A stretch of 64,000 bases of DNA from Psychrobacter sp. ANT_WB68 (GCF_008369115.1 NZ_VOAZ01000001.1:62001-126000), one strand, 5' to 3'. Positions 1 through 9,973 are shown, counted from the first letter of the stretch. Numbers and translations: made by a program. The notes: generated from the letters alone by a model not told the origin.

Positions 1-985
1 CGGCGACAAACACCACGCCGCCGACGGTATTGCCTACCAGCACCACAGCTAAAAATAGCAAATAACGCCCCAAGCTGACAGTATTGCCATAGAGCAAGGC
101 TGAAAATACCTCGATATTGCCCACGATACTATGATGCAAACCTAAAAAGCCAATACTGCCAGTAATGATGGTGACTAAGACGATGCGGCTAAGGGTATCG
201 CGTGCTGAGGTCACAAGCCACGCGGTAATACCCATCATCCAACCTGCCAAGATGGCACTGCCAAATATCACCCACCATCTAAACCCTAAGATATGCTCGG
301 CATAAGTGTCAATATCGCTGACGCTAAATAGCTGCATATTTAAACCTAAGCCAATCATTAACGCCGCAAATAAACAGCCGCCAACGACGTTACCTACAAT
401 GACGATGCCCCAAAGGCGTAGCAGCTTATTGAGCGGTTCGATTTTGTTGAGGACAGGTAAGCTTAAAAGCGAGGTTTGTTCGGTAAATAACAGCGACTGA
501 CCGATGACGACGATGATAAAGCCAATCGGATAAAGTAGGGAGGCGAGCACAACGGCGTAATGGCTCGGGAGCACGCCATTCAAAAGCGCGAAAGCCGATA
601 AAATCATAAAGAAGCTGATGCCAATCTCAAGTCCAGCGGTAAAAGCACTGGTAAATAGCGAGCCAAGCGAGCGCTCAAAAGTTTCTCTGGCATCCATAAC
701 TTGCTCAACCAGTATACTGGCATAGCTTTTTGCCTGACTCAAATTGTCATCGTTGGCGACTTTTTTGATGGTTTCTTTGTCTGCTTCGCTAATATCTTCA
801 GAGAAATCTTCGTCCTTTAAGTTTTCTGTCACCTCAGTGTCGTCTGTCATATCAGTGTCGTTAGCGTCTTTATCTTCAGCATTAGATTGTTGATGAACGC
901 TATAATCAGTCAAGTGCTTATCGTCTATTTTATCAGCTTCAGAGTGGCTGCTATTGTTATAGGTGTGCTCGGTATCTTGGGACAC
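1..985 (-). CDS. Formate/nitrite transporter (FNT) family protein, 3' end cut by window edge
   Basis: About 328 residues are visible, read leftward off the window edge. Two FNT signature stretches are present, one reading GNVVGGCLFAAL and the other GNTVGGVVFVA near the edge, with hydrophobic helices between them. The family forms pentameric channels for formate, nitrite or related small anions in the inner membrane. The first roughly 90 residues are hydrophilic and acidic (Asp, Glu, Asn, Thr), an extension absent from short FocA proteins. I chose the GTG at 985 because an in-frame stop lies at 1016-1018 and no ATG occurs between. A later in-frame ATG inside the acidic region is possible. The substrate cannot be told from sequence. 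Confidence 0.85.
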   Translation of the reverse strand, partial: MSQDTEHTYNNSSHSEADKIDDKHLTDYSVHQQSNAEDKDANDTDMTDDTEVTENLKDEDFSEDISEADKETIKKVANDDNLSQAKSYASILVEQVMDARETFERSLGSLFTSAFTAGLEIGISFFMILSAFALLNGVLPSHYAVVLASLLYPIGFIIVVIGQSLLFTEQTSLLSLPVLNKIEPLNKLLRLWGIVIVGNVVGGCLFAALMIGLGLNMQLFSVSDIDTYAEHILGFRWWVIFGSAILAGWMMGITAWLVTSARDTLSRIVLVTIITGSIGFLGLHHSIVGNIEVFSALLYGNTVSLGRYLLFLAVVLVGNTVGGVVFVA

Positions 986-1301
986 GGTCAGCTCGCTGTT
1001 TATGAGATAGTGATTTTAGGATAAAGACGTCATATATAGGCTATGCGATTATTATATGTTATAGCATGATCCATATTTTATAATACGACTAGGATTTATT
1101 TTGTTGGAAATTCAGCCGATCGGGGTTGTTTATTGGTGTTGATGGTTATTAACAGGACAATGACGCACTACAAGCCTGATAAATTACCTTAGCATCTAAC
1201 AAAATATGACTATCTGCGTTAAAATCACTCTATTAATTATTTTCCTTATTCTCAACGTATTTGTTTGACCACATTCATTTTTAATAAAAGACCATTCTAT
1301 T

Positions 1302-4259
1302 ATGAGTACTCCTAATACCCCTGACAATACCAAGACCAACCTGACCGAATCTATTCAAGCCGCCTTAAGCCAATTAGAGAACGCCTACAACCCTGCCGAA
1401 GTCGAAGCGGGCATGTATCAAGGCTGGGAAGATAGCGGTTATTTTAAGCCAAGCTTTGATAAAGACGAGTCGTTTTCTATCGCGCTACCACCACCGAACG
1501 TCACTGGTTCGCTGCATATGGGTCATGGCTTTAACAATGCCATTATGGATGCGCTAACGCGTTATCACCGTATGGATGGTGACAATACGTTGTGGCAACC
1601 GGGTACCGATCATGCGGGTATTGCCACGCAGATGGTGGTTGAGCGTCGTCTAGAAGCTGAAGGTATCAAGCGCCGCGATATGACTCGTGAAGACTTTATC
1701 GATAAAGTGTGGGAGTGGAAAGAAGAGTCGGGTGACAATATTACCCGTCAGATTCGCCGTTTGGGCAGCTCGGTCGATTGGTCGCGTGAACGTTTTACCA
1801 TGGATGACGGATTGTCTAATGCGGTAAAAGAAGTGTTCGTGCGTCTGTTTGATGACGGCTTAATTTATCGTGGTAAGCGCTTAGTCAATTGGGATCCTAA
1901 ATTCCAAACCGCGCTCTCTGATTTAGAAGTTGAAAACGTTGATGAAAAAGGCAGCTTGTGGCATTTCCGCTATCATTTCACTGATAAAGAGCTGCTGACT
2001 CAAGAGGGCAAAAACTATCTGGTCGTCGCTACCACGCGTCCTGAGACTTTGCTTGGTGATACTGCTGTTGCAGTCAATCCGAGCGATGAGCGTTATGCAC
2101 ACTTGGTCGGAAAAACCATTACCTTGCCAATTACGGGTCGAGTGGTCCCTATCGTTGCCGATGATTATGTCGAAAAAGAATTTGGTACTGGCTGTGTAAA
2201 GATCACGCCAGCCCATGATTTTAACGATTATGAACTCGGTCGTCGTCATAACTTGCCATTGATTAATATCCTTGATGAGCGCGCCAATATCTTACCTGTG
2301 ATGGAAGTTTATCCTGACCTACAAACGCGTGAGCCAACACTAGAGACCACGCCAAGTGAATATGCTGGACTAGAGCGTTTTGCGGCGCGTAAATTCCTTG
2401 TTGAGCAAGCAGGTGAGCAAGGCTGGCTAGAAGATATCGAAGACTACGCGCTAAAAGCTCCGCGCGCTGAGCGTGGCGGTACCATTGTTGAGCCATGGCT
2501 GACCGATCAATGGTATGTGGCCGTAAACAAGCTTGCTAAGCCGGCGATTGAAGCGGTAGAAGATGGTCGTATTGAGTTCGTTCCGGCTCAATATAAAAAC
2601 ATGTATATGTCGTGGATGACGGATCTACAAGATTGGTGTATCAGCCGTCAGCTATGGTGGGGACATCGTATCCCTGCATGGTACGACGACGCGACTGGCG
2701 AGATTTATGTTGCCCGTGATGAAGCCGAAGTACGCACTAAGTACAATCTAAGCGATGACATAAAATTACGCCAAGACGATGACGTCCTTGATACATGGTT
2801 TAGCTCGGGTCTTTGGACGTTTAGTACCCTTGATTGGGCTGACGTCAATGCTGACCCACGCGTGCTTGAAACCTTTCACCCGACCAGCGTCTTGGTCACC
2901 GGTTTTGACATTATCTTCTTTTGGGTCGCGCGCATGATTATGATGACCATGCACTTCGTGAAAAACGAAGATGGCACGCCGCAAGTACCGTTTAAGACCG
3001 TTTATGTGCATGGTCTGGTACGTGATGGTAATGGTCAGAAGATGTCTAAATCTAAAGGTAACGTCTTAGATCCTATTGACCTCATCGATGGTATCGATCT
3101 TGAAGCGCTGGTAGAAAAACGTACCAGCAATATGATGAACCCAAAAGACGCGGCGAAAATTGAAAAGCAAACCCGTAAAGAGTTCCCAGAAGGTATTCCA
3201 GCCTTTGGCACCGATGCGCTGCGCTTTACCTTTACCTCCCTTGCCAGTACCGGTCGCGATATCAACTTTGATCTAAAACGTGTCGAAGGCTATCGTAACT
3301 TCTGTAATAAAATTTGGAACGCCAGTCGCTTTGTATTGATGAACTGTGTCGATAAAGAAGGTAATGCGCAAGCGATTGACCAAGCGGCCAACGTGGATGT
3401 TTGGGAATTACCAGAAAAGTGGATCATGAGTCGTCTAAACTCGACGATTAGTAATATCCATCAGCATTTTACCCAGTATCGCCTCGATATGGTTAGTCAT
3501 GATATCTATGAGTTTATCTGGAATGAATACTGTGATTGGTATGTTGAGCTTGCCAAAGCCAGCCTCAATGATGACTCGGTATCAAGCGAGCGTAAAGCGC
3601 AAATCCGCTATGTATTACTACATGTACTTGAAACCGCGCTACGCTTTAGCCATCCAATCATGCCGTATCTGACCGAACAAATCTGGCAGACGGTTGCGCC
3701 GCTATTGGGTTGTAAAAACACTGACAGCATTGTCGTTGCTGACTATCCACAAACTGATACTGCGCAAATCAGTGAGCAAACTGAAGCCGATATGGCGTGG
3801 CTACAGGAGCTCATCGCGAGCGTGCGTAATATCCGTGGTGAGATGAAGCTTGGTAATGCGGTACGCTTGCCAGTCCTACTACAAAATATCTCTGCTGATG
3901 AAGATGCGCGTCTATCGCGTATCAAGAATCAGTTTAAGGCGCTTGCCAAAGTTGAGAGCCTAGAGATACTAAAAGAAGGTGATGAAGTGCCATTATCATC
4001 ATCAAGTATGGTCGGTCAGCTACGTGTACTTGTGCCGATGAAAGGGCTGATTGATCCAACTGCTGAGCTGGCGCGTTTAGGCAAGTCATATGATAAGTTG
4101 AAAGGTCAAGCGGAAGGTATCGCGCGCAAGCTAGGTAATGAAGGCTTTGTCAGTAAAGCACCTGCGGAAGTAGTAGAAGCAGAGAAAGCTAAACTGTCTG
4201 AACTAGAAGGGCAGTTAACAGCGATGACAGCGCAGATGGAAGAGTTGAAGGCGTTGTAG
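1302..4259 (+). CDS. valS: Valine--tRNA ligase
   Basis: Class I aminoacyl-tRNA synthetase charging tRNA-Val in the cytoplasm. The HIGH-type motif HMGH lies at residues 72-75 after PPPNVTGSL, and KMSKS spans residues 580-584. An editing (CP1) domain occupies roughly residues 210-360, followed by the anticodon-binding region and a C-terminal coiled-coil arm (last 65 residues), the normal ValRS order. The length of 985 residues is slightly above the E. coli enzyme because of a hydrophilic N-terminal stretch of about 25 residues. It is a single gene ended by a strong hairpin at 4285-4310. Confidence 0.98.
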   Translation: MSTPNTPDNTKTNLTESIQAALSQLENAYNPAEVEAGMYQGWEDSGYFKPSFDKDESFSIALPPPNVTGSLHMGHGFNNAIMDALTRYHRMDGDNTLWQPGTDHAGIATQMVVERRLEAEGIKRRDMTREDFIDKVWEWKEESGDNITRQIRRLGSSVDWSRERFTMDDGLSNAVKEVFVRLFDDGLIYRGKRLVNWDPKFQTALSDLEVENVDEKGSLWHFRYHFTDKELLTQEGKNYLVVATTRPETLLGDTAVAVNPSDERYAHLVGKTITLPITGRVVPIVADDYVEKEFGTGCVKITPAHDFNDYELGRRHNLPLINILDERANILPVMEVYPDLQTREPTLETTPSEYAGLERFAARKFLVEQAGEQGWLEDIEDYALKAPRAERGGTIVEPWLTDQWYVAVNKLAKPAIEAVEDGRIEFVPAQYKNMYMSWMTDLQDWCISRQLWWGHRIPAWYDDATGEIYVARDEAEVRTKYNLSDDIKLRQDDDVLDTWFSSGLWTFSTLDWADVNADPRVLETFHPTSVLVTGFDIIFFWVARMIMMTMHFVKNEDGTPQVPFKTVYVHGLVRDGNGQKMSKSKGNVLDPIDLIDGIDLEALVEKRTSNMMNPKDAAKIEKQTRKEFPEGIPAFGTDALRFTFTSLASTGRDINFDLKRVEGYRNFCNKIWNASRFVLMNCVDKEGNAQAIDQAANVDVWELPEKWIMSRLNSTISNIHQHFTQYRLDMVSHDIYEFIWNEYCDWYVELAKASLNDDSVSSERKAQIRYVLLHVLETALRFSHPIMPYLTEQIWQTVAPLLGCKNTDSIVVADYPQTDTAQISEQTEADMAWLQELIASVRNIRGEMKLGNAVRLPVLLQNISADEDARLSRIKNQFKALAKVESLEILKEGDEVPLSSSSMVGQLRVLVPMKGLIDPTAELARLGKSYDKLKGQAEGIARKLGNEGFVSKAPAEVVEAEKAKLSELEGQLTAMTAQMEELKAL

Positions 4260-4284
4260 ATTTTAGCTAATATTGGATATGAAG

Positions 4285-4310
4285 AAGCCACCTAATTAGG
4301 TGGCTTTTTT
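4285..4310 (+). terminator. Rho-independent terminator of valS
   Basis: A perfect 22-base palindrome (arms AAGCCACCTAA / TTAGGTGGCTT) is followed by a T run. It starts 26 bases after the valS stop. Confidence 0.93.
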
Positions 4311-4394
4311 CATTTTTCTAAAAATAAGTTTACTATAAGCCATATTGATATATTATTAGTTAAATGAAGTTTAATTTGAAAGAGGAGTTTTACT

Positions 4395-4679
4395 ATGGAC
4401 GAGTCATACTATAGTAGGTTTGTAAGATTGCATGAGACAGACAGTAGTATTGAAGCAAATGAATATCTTGAGTGCGAATGGGTTCTATTAAATGTGGTTA
4501 AAACACAAGTTGCTGAGGAAAGTTGGAACACGTATTACGTTCCTGGGTGGAATAAATGTATTGAAGACATAAAGAGAGGAAGATGTTACGAAGAAAGGAT
4601 TAAAGAAGAGTTTGAGAAGAAATATGGGCAGAGTCCGGAAAGTATTTTAGTAAATGAAAGTGGCGATGATTTATTTTGA
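4395..4679 (+). CDS. Hypothetical protein, 94 residues
   Basis: Not recognised. It has a clear ribosome-binding site (AAAGAGGAG, about 9 bases before ATG). The protein is soluble, acidic and rich in Glu, Tyr and Trp, with no signal peptide or membrane segment. Base composition is more A+T-rich than the flanking valS and lipoprotein genes, which suggests recent acquisition. It lies just before a broken ORF (4725-4913) of similar composition. The small acidic soluble form would suit an immunity-type or phage-derived protein, but nothing in the sequence proves that. Confidence 0.6.
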   Translation: MDESYYSRFVRLHETDSSIEANEYLECEWVLLNVVKTQVAEESWNTYYVPGWNKCIEDIKRGRCYEERIKEEFEKKYGQSPESILVNESGDDLF

Positions 4680-4724
4680 TTTATACAGTTAAAGGTAGGT
4701 TGGCGTAAATGAGAGCAGGGCTAA

Positions 4725-4913
4725 TGTACCAGTAATGAAGCTGCCACTCTAAAAGATTTAAATGAGATGACAGGTGGAATGATTGATAATTGTAGCTTTT
4801 TCGAGCTTGATGATTTAAATGATGTTAGCGAAAAGTCTTTTTATGAGAGTATGCTAGAAGAGTTCCCAAGCTGGCTGAATGAAGCCTGTAAGATTGGATT
4901 GATAACATCATAA
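4725..4913 (+). pseudogene. Broken remnant of a small hypothetical gene
   Basis: An open frame runs from just after a stop at 4722-4724 to TAA at 4911-4913. It encodes a plausible acidic protein C-terminus (for example SFYESMLEEFPSWLNEA). Its only internal ATG is at 4767 and has no ribosome-binding site. A separate ATG at 4709 opens another frame that stops after eight codons. This pattern fits a gene truncated or frameshifted at its 5' end. A genuine 48-residue gene starting at 4767 is the alternative. Confidence 0.4.
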
Positions 4914-4929
4914 ATGGGGAGTAACCGCC

Positions 4930-5337
4930 ATGTTCACCATGAAAACATCAACCGCCAAAGCTTTCGTCTTAAGTGCCTTGTTGTTAAGCTTAAGCGCTTG
5001 CGTCCTTGTCTCACCACCGACCAATGAAGACACCTTAACAGACGCCGATCTTATTAGAGCCGCTGAGCAAAAAGAATCCGCACCAACCGAAGGCGCGCAG
5101 CAATGGGTGATTGGTTATCACCATGGTATCGCAGTCGTCAAATCCTTCCAGTGCTCAGACCTGTGTCCGCAAAATACTTTACGCGTGATTTATTATGATG
5201 TGCCCAATGATGCCACTTGCGAAAGTATCGGCGGCGTGACTAAATCCATATTAGTACCAATCGCTATCACCGTAATGTCAAAAGACTATTGCTTCCCTAA
5301 AGTAATTGCAAAATATTGGGGTAGTGATGCACAGTAG
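4930..5337 (+). CDS. Small predicted lipoprotein
   Basis: A 135-residue protein with a type II signal peptide: basic N-terminus, hydrophobic core and lipobox LSAC with Cys24 as the lipidation site. The mature part has four further Cys residues (about 77, 81, 98, 118), perhaps forming disulphides in the periplasm. No enzymatic motif is visible. A GGGGAG ribosome-binding site 8 bases upstream supports the ATG at 4930 over the ATG at 4939. Function is unknown; membrane anchoring is inferred from the lipobox. Confidence 0.8.
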   Translation: MFTMKTSTAKAFVLSALLLSLSACVLVSPPTNEDTLTDADLIRAAEQKESAPTEGAQQWVIGYHHGIAVVKSFQCSDLCPQNTLRVIYYDVPNDATCESIGGVTKSILVPIAITVMSKDYCFPKVIAKYWGSDAQ

Positions 5338-5401
5338 GTAGAGTGGTTAAGCGCCTACAAATCATCTTCAATATTTACAGCACAGCTTCTAATATGATAA
5401 A

Positions 5402-5437
5402 TAAAAGCCGCTTGAGCTGAACCGTAAGCGGCTTTTA
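5402..5437 (+). terminator. Terminator after the lipoprotein gene
   Basis: Arms TAAAAGCCGCTT (5402-5413) and AAGCGGCTTTTA (5426-5437) form a 12-base stem ending in a short T run, 64 bases after the stop codon. Confidence 0.85.
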
Positions 5438-5703
5438 TTATGCCGAAAATTAATCATAAACACCTAATCGCCAAACCCAGCATCGACCGATGCCGCTACA
5501 ATAAATCCGTTTATTAGCATATTTTTTTACAAATAAAAGTAATAGGGCTGCTAATATGAATATACAAGCATTAATACTTATAAAATTTGGGACTGTATAA
5601 GAAGGTAAGTATAAAAAGTGAAATAAACAGAAAATATTCTATCGAATCTTGTAGTACACAAGGTGTCTTTAAAAATCTGGCACCAGGTTTAGGGGTAATG
5701 ACT

Positions 5704-6195
5704 ATGATAAAGATAAATATGTATGTCATTTTTTGGGTCGCCCTGTCGTTTTTTACCTTCCTTATTGCGATGAGTAATATAAAAGGTTATAGGTTAATCC
5801 GTGATAACGGCGCTATGCCAAAAGCACTCAGTAGTGATAGGCTTGATATTGAGTCCAGTTTTTATAGAGCTGATGCAACGTGGCATGACATCATATTTTT
5901 TCACGCGTCTGCATCAGGTGTGGCTATCGTACTATTGGTTTTAATTATCAAGGGCGAGGCGCTGTTCCCTGGAACCGTTGTCTTTTTTGGTGCGCTATCT
6001 TCCATTGCCATATTCACCATTAGCATGGTACTTCTTTTACTAGCATTTTATTTCTATACCATCTCTATTTTGAAACTTGGCAATACCTTAGCTAGCATGC
6101 AGATCAATGGCAAAGATATCAAAACACTGTACGCGATTATGTCAGTCTTTGGCTATTTTTTGATATTTGCGTTACTGGCATTGATATTGGTCTAG
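5704..6195 (+). CDS. Hypothetical four-helix inner-membrane protein
   Basis: Not recognised. From the ATG at 5704 the product has 163 residues. It has an N-terminal helix (about 6-23), a hydrophilic loop, two central helices (about 65-85 and 92-122) and a C-terminal helix (about 140-162). The open frame extends upstream to a TTG at 5587, but the AGGGG at 5691-5695 is well spaced for 5704 and the upstream residues look non-native. ATG 5698 is a second option. It is a monocistronic gene between two terminators. Confidence 0.6.
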   Translation: MIKINMYVIFWVALSFFTFLIAMSNIKGYRLIRDNGAMPKALSSDRLDIESSFYRADATWHDIIFFHASASGVAIVLLVLIIKGEALFPGTVVFFGALSSIAIFTISMVLLLLAFYFYTISILKLGNTLASMQINGKDIKTLYAIMSVFGYFLIFALLALILV

Positions 6196-6246
6196 AACTA
6201 AAAATAAAACCTATCTATCGAGAATGTTTTGTATAGTAAATAAGAG

Positions 6247-6279
6247 CCGCTCACCATCTAAATTGTGAGCGGTTTTTTT
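6247..6279 (+). terminator. Terminator after the four-helix membrane protein
   Basis: Arms CCGCTCAC (6247-6254) and GTGAGCGG (6265-6272) are followed by seven T. The remaining intergenic DNA up to 6543 shows no other feature that I can support. Confidence 0.88.
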
Positions 6280-6543
6280 ATCTTATTCATTGGATTTAAG
6301 ACCAAGATGGTAGCTATTCAACATATAGTGAGATATAGATTTTATTGGTTCTAACATTGATAGTAACTGTCACGCTAAAGATCATAATTCTAAAGTACCT
6401 CATTATCTTCATTTACCTAACTGCTAAACAAGCTACGTATCCGTAGCAAAACCGTGCAAAATCAGTCTTGAACTAGATTATCAACTTCTTTATCTTTGAT
6501 AACTTATATAGGTAGTCCCTACCTAATGACCTAATAGCTAACA

Positions 6544-6984
6544 ATGACTGATAAAACTCCCATGACTCAAGCAAAAAAAGCTTTTTATTATCGACCTAAA
6601 ACCAATCAACATAACAATCCAACCGTGCGTTGGACGTTTTTGATACTGGGTTGGGTGTTTTTTGTATTGGGTATCATCGGTATTTTGTTACCAGTGATGC
6701 CGACCGCGCCTTTTATCTTATTGGCGGCGGGTTGCTGGGCGCGTAGCTCACGACGCTTTCACTTTTGGCTGATTAATCATAAATACTTTGGTAAATATGT
6801 TCGTGATTGGGAAGATCGCCGCGCTGTACCGCTGTATGCGAAGTGGTTGGCAACCATAATGATGACAATATCGACAACAATGTTGTTTTTTAATATTCCC
6901 GCCGATATGATGTGGGTGGCATGGCTGGTAGCCGTTGTCTGCATTGGGGTAGCGATATTTTTGTTTCGCTTACCAAATGCTTAA
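6544..6984 (+). CDS. YbaN/DUF454 family inner-membrane protein
   Basis: A 146-residue protein matching the DUF454 pattern. The first two helices carry GIIGILLPVMPTAPFILLAA, followed by the basic loop WARSSRRFHFWL and the conserved HKYFGKYVRDWEDRRAVPL segment, then two C-terminal helices. The family (E. coli YbaN) has no firmly established function. The N-terminal 30 residues are hydrophilic and an alternative start exists at Met7. It is followed closely by the promoter of the cold-shock gene. Confidence 0.85.
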   Translation: MTDKTPMTQAKKAFYYRPKTNQHNNPTVRWTFLILGWVFFVLGIIGILLPVMPTAPFILLAAGCWARSSRRFHFWLINHKYFGKYVRDWEDRRAVPLYAKWLATIMMTISTTMLFFNIPADMMWVAWLVAVVCIGVAIFLFRLPNA

Positions 6985-7052
6985 AAATAGGGTGAATAAG
7001 GCCAAAAAAGCGTTAGTATTTACTCTTGGTTACACGAATGATGAGATAAGGC

Positions 7053-7228
7053 TTGCGATACTAGGATGTTCCCCTTATAATACGACCAAGCTTAAGAGCA
7101 GTTCTGCACCAAATCATTACCTCGTAGTATTAGTTATAATCCTTCGTTTTAATATTTATCGTTCAGTAGCTATTTGCAAGCGTTACCGGTCACTAGACCA
7201 TTAATAAATTAAAAAGTAGGATTATATT
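7053..7228 (+). promoter_or_regulatory. Promoter and long 5' leader of the cold-shock gene
   Basis: A -35 TTGCGA (7053-7058) and a -10 TATAAT (7076-7081) are separated by 17 bases. Transcription would start near 7088, giving a leader of about 140 nucleotides before the ATG at 7229. Long leaders of this kind are known from cspA-type genes, where they mediate cold-dependent stability and translation. A second TATAAT-like hexamer at 7135-7140 lacks a good -35. Whether this leader acts as a thermosensor is inference. Confidence 0.65.
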
Positions 7229-7438
7229 ATGTCAGATACTCAAAAAGGTACAGTTAAGTGGTTCAACGAAGCTAAAGGCTTTGGTTTTATCGCTCCAGAA
7301 ACTGGCGCAGACGTTTTTGCTCATTACAGCGAAATCACTGGTTCAGGCTTCAAAACTTTAGCTGAAGGCCAAGAAGTTGAGTTCACTGTAACTCAAGGTC
7401 AAAAAGGTCCACAAGCTCATAACATCGTTGCTATCTAA
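7229..7438 (+). CDS. CspA-family cold-shock protein
   Basis: A 69-residue single cold-shock domain with RNP1 (KGFGFI, residues 16-21) and RNP2 (VFAHY, residues 29-33). The family binds single-stranded RNA and DNA as chaperone or antiterminator during cold adaptation. The TAGGA ribosome-binding site is 7 bases before the ATG. The gene has its own promoter and terminator. Which Csp paralogue this is cannot be decided from the sequence. Confidence 0.96.
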   Translation: MSDTQKGTVKWFNEAKGFGFIAPETGADVFAHYSEITGSGFKTLAEGQEVEFTVTQGQKGPQAHNIVAI

Positions 7439-7470
7439 TTTGTCTTTATAGACACTTAGAGCAAGATGAA

Positions 7471-7500
7471 AAAAAAACGAACCTTCGGGTTCGTTTTTTT
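7471..7500 (+). terminator. Terminator of the cold-shock gene
   Basis: The stem AAAACGAACC / GGTTCGTTTT is closed by a UUCG tetraloop and followed by a run of T, 32 bases after the stop codon. Confidence 0.95.
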
Positions 7501-7524
7501 TCGTCTGCGATTTGAACTGTCTAT

Positions 7525-7567
7525 AAAAATGCCTACGTACTATGGTGATAGTCGTAGGCATTTTTTT
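7525..7567. terminator. Hairpin terminating the leftward yeiH-like gene (possibly bidirectional)
   Basis: Arms AAAAATGCCTAC (7525-7536) and GTAGGCATTTTT (7554-7565) carry T runs on both strands. It sits 46 bases beyond the stop of the leftward gene. Confidence 0.8.
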
Positions 7568-7612
7568 ATATAACGAGCATTATGTCAGGTCATTAAATAG
7601 ATTAGAGATTGA

Positions 7613-8695
7613 TTAGAGAAAACTGATGCCGACATTGATAAGACCGCCACCAGCGATTAACCAAACAAACATAATTGCGCCTAGGATGAGGGGTTTGACA
7701 CCAGCTTGTTTGATGGCGCTAATATGAGTGGTCAGACCAAGGGCAAACATTGCCATGGTGAGTAGGATATCATCAAACAAAACCATGCTACGCTCGAAGC
7801 TCTCAGTCATCGGTACCCAAGTATGTAACAAGACGATTAAGATAAAAACAAAGGCAAACCATGGTACTTTAACTTCTTTGATACGACTCATAAATGAAGC
7901 GGTTTCACCATTTTCGCTATTACCTTTGGTCAAAGCAAAAGACAGTACCAATAAGAACGGGGCAAGCATCATGACCCGTATCATTTTGGTGACCACTGCA
8001 GTGTCGCCAACTTCTGGACTGACAGTATTGCCAGCGACCACGACTTGTGCCACTTCATGAATGGTTGAGCCAGTATAGACACCATAATCTTGTGCGCTAA
8101 GCCACGGCTGTAACCAACCAAGATGATAGAGAAAGGGATACAGTACCATCGCGATGGTGCCAAATACGACGACCGTTGCGACCGCGATGGTGACTTTGTG
8201 CGCTTCTGCTTTAACAATTGGATCGGCAGCGATGACAGCTGCTGCTCCGCAAATACTGGCACCTGAGCCTATCAATATCGTTGTCTGTTTATCAACTTTT
8301 AATAGTTTGGTACCAATCCAATAGGTTAGAAGAAAGGTCGATGTGAGCACTAATGCATCGCTCATCACTGCTGGCAGACCAACACTCGCTACTTGAGTTA
8401 AGGTTAATTTAAAACCATAAAACATAATGGCGAGTCTTAAAATCTGCCCTTTAGCAAAACAGACACCATCATTCAAGCGCTCAACGACATTGGTATAGAG
8501 CGTATTGCCAAGTATCATACCGATTAAAATTGCCAATGTGAGCGATGACAGTCCCACGATGCGCCCGTTTGTCCAGATGTTCAAACTGCTATTCAGCCAT
8601 AAACAAAATAAGCTCCCAATCAGCACGATGACAAGCCCTGCGAGATGGCGTCTGCGTGGAAAATAGCTATTTATTGACTGCATGAAAGCGTTCAT
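7613..8695 (-). CDS. yeiH: YeiH/UPF0324 family putative sulfate exporter
   Basis: A 360-residue polytopic membrane protein with about ten helices. Family landmarks are GLSSLTLAILIGMILGNT, LRLAIMFYGFKLTL, GASICGAAAVIA and GSTIHEVAQVVVA. The substrate is not firmly known; the family is annotated as putative sulfate (or sulfite-related) exporter. An AGGAAAG ribosome-binding site precedes the ATG at 8695. The divergent LysR gene at 8963 parallels the yeiE-yeiH pair of enterobacteria and suggests coupled regulation. Confidence 0.85.
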   Translation of the reverse strand: MNAFMQSINSYFPRRRHLAGLVIVLIGSLFCLWLNSSLNIWTNGRIVGLSSLTLAILIGMILGNTLYTNVVERLNDGVCFAKGQILRLAIMFYGFKLTLTQVASVGLPAVMSDALVLTSTFLLTYWIGTKLLKVDKQTTILIGSGASICGAAAVIAADPIVKAEAHKVTIAVATVVVFGTIAMVLYPFLYHLGWLQPWLSAQDYGVYTGSTIHEVAQVVVAGNTVSPEVGDTAVVTKMIRVMMLAPFLLVLSFALTKGNSENGETASFMSRIKEVKVPWFAFVFILIVLLHTWVPMTESFERSMVLFDDILLTMAMFALGLTTHISAIKQAGVKPLILGAIMFVWLIAGGGLINVGISFL

Positions 8696-8962
8696 GACCG
8701 ACTTTCCTATTAATAGGGTTGTTTTTGGTATTGCTAATCTTTATAACCCTGCTATTTTCGTTAATCACAAATAGCATAAGCTTATGACTGGACATTATAA
8801 GTCAGTGTTATTTATAATAAAAATAGATTAATAAGATAGAAGCTATCGGATTTGTAGGTTAGTAAATTGGTTTGGGGGGTTGGTAAAAACCTAATATCAG
8901 AAGACAGTTTTGAGCCGTTATGAGAAGTTTATTAAATACGGACAGATGGGATAAAGATCATC

Positions 8963-9895
8963 ATGAAAAAAGCTGTACAGACTGTACCGAAGATTACGCT
9001 GCGGCAACTGGCAGTATTTGTCAGCATCTATCAAACAGGCAGCACTAGCCGTGCCAGTGAAGCGCTGCATTTGTCGCAATCAGCGGTCAGTAGTGCGCTG
9101 ACAGAACTGGAGTCAAGGTTGCAGATGCCATTGTTTGAGCGCGTCGGGCGCAGCCTCAATCAGCATCCCAATGCCCATCCTATTTATGTGCAAGCACAAG
9201 CGATTTTGGGGCAAGCATTGACCCTTGAGTATTATCATAAATCGCAAGTAGGGCAAATTCATATCGGTGCCAGCACCACCATTGGCAATTATGTATTGCC
9301 ACCGCTGCTCGCGAAGCTATATGCGGCGCTACCGGATGCCCATATCGACATGTATATTGCTAATACCCAAGAAGTGGTCAGCGAGGTTGAACAATTAAAT
9401 ATTGATATTGCTTTAGTAGAAGGCATGCCGCGACCGACAGATATGAAGGTGATTGAGCAGCGTGTTTGGCGGACAGATACCTTGATGGTGTTTGCTAAGT
9501 ACAACAGTAAATGGTTGACAGACATGGTATATAACGATCAGGATCATTGTTATGAGCTGAACACGGAACAGCTGTCCAAACTACCGCTATTGGTACGAGA
9601 AACAGGCTCTGGTACGCGGCAAATTATCGATGAGCAATTATTGCAGCATCTGCCTCATGCTGAGGTAATTATGGCGATTCAGCAGTCGGAAGCCATTAAG
9701 CATATGGTGAGTGAAGATATCGGACTTGGTTGTTTATCGCAACATGTCATTGAGGCTGAGCTGGCAGCAGGAAAATTGGTACAGGTAAAAGTGGCAGGTA
9801 TAGATTTGTCACGAACTTGGTGGTTGGTGTGGCATAAAGCCCGTCATCAAAGCCCTATTTGGCAAAGCTTTATTGATATTTTAACTGAAGTTTGA
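8963..9895 (+). CDS. LysR-family regulator, YeiE-like
   Basis: A 310-residue LysR protein. The winged helix-turn-helix spans residues 11-70 (TLRQLAVFVSIYQTGSTSRA, then HLSQSAVSSALTELESRL), followed by a periplasmic-binding-like effector domain (about 95-305). It is divergent from yeiH across 267 bases, as E. coli yeiE is near yeiH. In enterobacteria YeiE has been linked to sulfite sensing and to iron or motility genes; whether that applies here is inference. The shared intergenic region probably holds its binding sites. Confidence 0.85.
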   Translation: MKKAVQTVPKITLRQLAVFVSIYQTGSTSRASEALHLSQSAVSSALTELESRLQMPLFERVGRSLNQHPNAHPIYVQAQAILGQALTLEYYHKSQVGQIHIGASTTIGNYVLPPLLAKLYAALPDAHIDMYIANTQEVVSEVEQLNIDIALVEGMPRPTDMKVIEQRVWRTDTLMVFAKYNSKWLTDMVYNDQDHCYELNTEQLSKLPLLVRETGSGTRQIIDEQLLQHLPHAEVIMAIQQSEAIKHMVSEDIGLGCLSQHVIEAELAAGKLVQVKVAGIDLSRTWWLVWHKARHQSPIWQSFIDILTEV

Positions 9896-9939
9896 CCATC
9901 ACTTCTTCGCAAAAAAAGCTGCTCAAAACTTGCTAATAA

Positions 9940-9973
9940 AAAGCGTCCCATAGTAAGGTCTATGGGACGCTTT
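9940..9973 (+). terminator. Terminator after the LysR gene
   Basis: A 14-base perfect stem, AAAGCGTCCCATAG (9940-9953) and CTATGGGACGCTTT (9960-9973), with a 6-base loop. The T tract is short. Confidence 0.8.

Noticed and set aside
1059..1084. TATAAT upstream of valS as a promoter
   Set aside because: The -10 hexamer is perfect but no acceptable -35 lies at the right distance, so it was not listed. The rest of the 986-1301 gap also shows no supported feature.
6977..7204. 75-codon open frame between the DUF454 gene and the cold-shock gene
   Set aside because: It overlaps the end of the DUF454 gene and covers the cold-shock promoter and leader. It has no ribosome-binding site and an unlikely amino-acid composition.
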